Assembly (NCBI RefSeq): GCF_014839805.1
Contig: NC_051129.1
Span: 8,374,920 to 8,438,919, forward strand
From: Manduca sexta
Taxonomy: Eukaryota > Arthropoda > Insecta > Lepidoptera > Sphingidae
Reading direction: 5' to 3'
Length of the DNA: 64,000 bases
Part shown: positions 61,941-64,000 of the stretch, piece after piece
Numbering within the stretch: the stretch's first letter is position 1
Layout of the letters: each line of letters opens with the position of its first letter
Notes under the pieces: model-generated
The model's database searches: none
Told to the model about the DNA's origin: nothing
Seen by the model: the letters and a program-made list of their open reading frames with translations, nothing else
Program-made: the position numbers and the translations under genes

Positions 61941-64000
61941 TCAAATGTAGCCCACATTAAACAGCAACTTATCTCGAACGAGCAACGAAGTGTTATAAGT
62001 CTTAGCAAATTGCTCTCATTATAAAAAAACATATTGCCGCTACATTATCAGAGCTGATTTCAAGGGTCCTTTACACAATATGCTGGTTTCATTATGAGGG
62101 TCCTTTGTCCTAAGAACCAGTTCTTTTTATTCTCTTTATTTAGCAAGCAACGGGACTTACAATAAGTGTATCAAATCAAAATGCCCCCTCTGGGCGATTT
62201 CTTTATTCGTGACCTCATCACGTGCAGTAGGGACTTAACTTCAGTTTTTAATTTATAACGTTGTGTCATTTATTTTGTGAAAAGAGAGATTTTTGAAGTG
62301 GAACATAGGTAAATGAGCAATGATTTTAAAGAATTAAAAAGTTTTTTTACCCGACTGCAATAAAAGGGAGTTCATGTTTTACATAGCTATTAACCATATT
62401 TTTAAATTATGTATTTTACAATGACAGCAAACGAGCACTTGATAAACATTGATCACTAACAAAAGAAACATAGTGACAAATAGTATGAAGTATCTTCGTA
62501 ATGTTAAGAAACAAATTATCTGAGATTTGAGAAACGATAGAAATATTTTGGATCGCCATCAATTGCAATAACGGTACACATTGAAATAATCATACTACTC
62601 TTACTAAATACTGGTGACAAAATCGACTACACTCCAACTCCACATATACAACTAACCAAAATAAAATTATTGGTATTGTAAACTCTTGTTTACCTTTCAG
62701 TAATGAAAGAACAAACCTACCATCATCGGAGGCTATGACGTCATTTATTCGAACAAAAAAACGGAATAACCACAAAAACCCTGTCCACTGTTGTTTAATT
62801 ATACATCATACTTCCCAACATTAATATCATAATTATATGTCTACTTACTTCACTTTCACAAACGGTTAGTTCACAGGTAAAGGACGGTGGTCGTGCAAGT
62901 CACCGTCGCGTGATTCCACTGCATTGTTTACACAACCATTACTCACTTAATGAGTACTCTAATGGAAACGTGGCGGTGTAATTAATGCTTCGATACCAAT
63001 GTTGTTGCAACGAAGTTGAACGTTTGCATTTGGTGTACATTGCGGAATTTCTTCACGATAGTTGTAAGTCTCAGAAACTATCCGCGCAATGTAATGCTAT
63101 GTTTGTTTACATTGTTGTTTTGGTAAGGGTTTATTTTAGCTAATAAATTATTGAGACGTTAATTTATTGCTTTTAATACTAATTTATGAAGTTTCGTATT
63201 GTAATACATTATCCTAAGTTCTTGTTAATAATTTGAAAGTTATTTAAGTACTTAATATCTGCAGTTCAATATCTAATTCATTGGGTATTACCAAATCAAA
63301 AACCTTTACAATTGAAATAAAAACACCCAACTTACTAATCTTAACTAAAAAATGTATTTCTGCTTCATTTAAAGCCATATGAATTATCAAAACATTTTTT
63401 CGAACGGCTCAAGAGTGCCAAATAGAATAATCTTCATTCGTATAGGGTCCAAAAGTCCTTACACATCAGGAAATTGAGTATAAAGTCTTACTGGTAAATA
63501 TTTGGTACGCAACTAGTGACAGTTCGCGCAATGCTAAGATGCACAGCATTCCACAATTAAAAGTATAAACAATGACGCACATTGTCGGGTAACATTACGG
63601 CACATGTTGCGCCACACTTGTTGCGCATTGCGACAGCGATGGAAACCACACATTACAAAGTAGTTTGTAGGACAGTAACGGCTATTAATTATCGTCCCTC
63701 CTCCGTTTCGGTACTCTCGTTTAATGACTGTTGCGTCAGACGAACCTTTTAATTACTGTGTTTATCACAATTACACGCATCCACGGTTTGAGGGCGACAC
63801 GCGATAAGATTTCACTTGCGACCCGAACTAGTTAATTGAAAATTAAATTCTTTGTCTGTTCTGCGACCTTCGGTCTGTCACAGATGCTTTGTTCGCTCTA
63901 ATTTCGTTCCAACGCGGTCCAAGATCGATTAATTTTGTGTTACGTATCATTGTCTATATTCAGGTAGGCTGTTTTTTCATAATTAATACGAATGAATTGT
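61941..64000. other. AT-rich non-coding DNA at window end
   Basis: No gene or classified repeat. CpG-richer patches near 62890-62990 and 63570-63660 carry CACATTGT-type motifs, and TTGCGCCACACTTGTTGCGCATTGCGAC lies near 63607-63634. The missing zfh2 3' exons, if they exist, may lie past this end. Confidence 0.4.

Noticed and set aside
1..64000. CRISPR array, rRNA genes, bacterial operons or integrated virus
   Set aside because: None of the expected direct repeats, conserved rRNA blocks or viral gene signatures were seen.

Overview
The window is a piece of an AT-rich insect genome, most likely a moth or butterfly. Two things point there. Its single recognisable gene is an insect orthologue of zfh2 (the ZFHX3/ZFHX4 family of giant zinc-finger homeobox transcription factors). 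The scattered repeats are also types I know from Lepidoptera: a tRNA-headed SINE with A and B boxes, a repeat ending in a run of ATT units, and Helitron-like fragments ending in CTRR followed by T. There is no prokaryotic gene arrangement, CRISPR array, rRNA or ordinary tRNA gene.

Layout. Positions 1-30974 hold no recognisable coding gene. They are upstream or 5' intronic DNA. The first 11 kb carries several repeat fragments, including a MITE-like element with terminal inverted repeats. About 12.9-20.8 kb and 21.1-28.6 kb are poor in repeats, relatively CpG-rich and dotted with TAATTA, octamer and CATTGT motifs, as expected of a developmental regulatory landscape. Positions 30975-44160 hold three large plus-strand coding exons of zfh2, joined by two GT-AG introns whose phases match exactly. 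Together they encode residues 1-2760: an N-terminal basic stretch, the family's conserved FDGKIVYNPDGSAYIIE motif, about 22 C2H2-type fingers plus one degenerate finger, a 21-residue polyQ tract, two CtBP-type motifs and four homeodomains. The last exon ends in phase 1 at a good donor. The frame stays open only five codons past it, so the true C-terminus is either a short read-through end or lies in exons I could not find. Positions 44161-46440 look like 3' UTR, with two poly(A) signal clusters, a Pumilio-type site, U-rich tracts and a strong nested hairpin just after the exon. Positions 46440-64000 are AT-rich, with many old transposable-element fragments and no gene.

How it works together: this is a one-gene regulatory neighbourhood. 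The protein should act in the nucleus as a DNA-binding developmental regulator, recruiting the corepressor CtBP through PxDLS motifs. The flanking and intronic DNA is the likely place for its enhancers. I found no new multi-gene system. The best leads are the four-homeodomain arrangement, the unresolved 3' end with its hairpin, the overlapping upstream start codons, two SOX/POU-like motif arrangements and the MITE-like pair near 10 kb.
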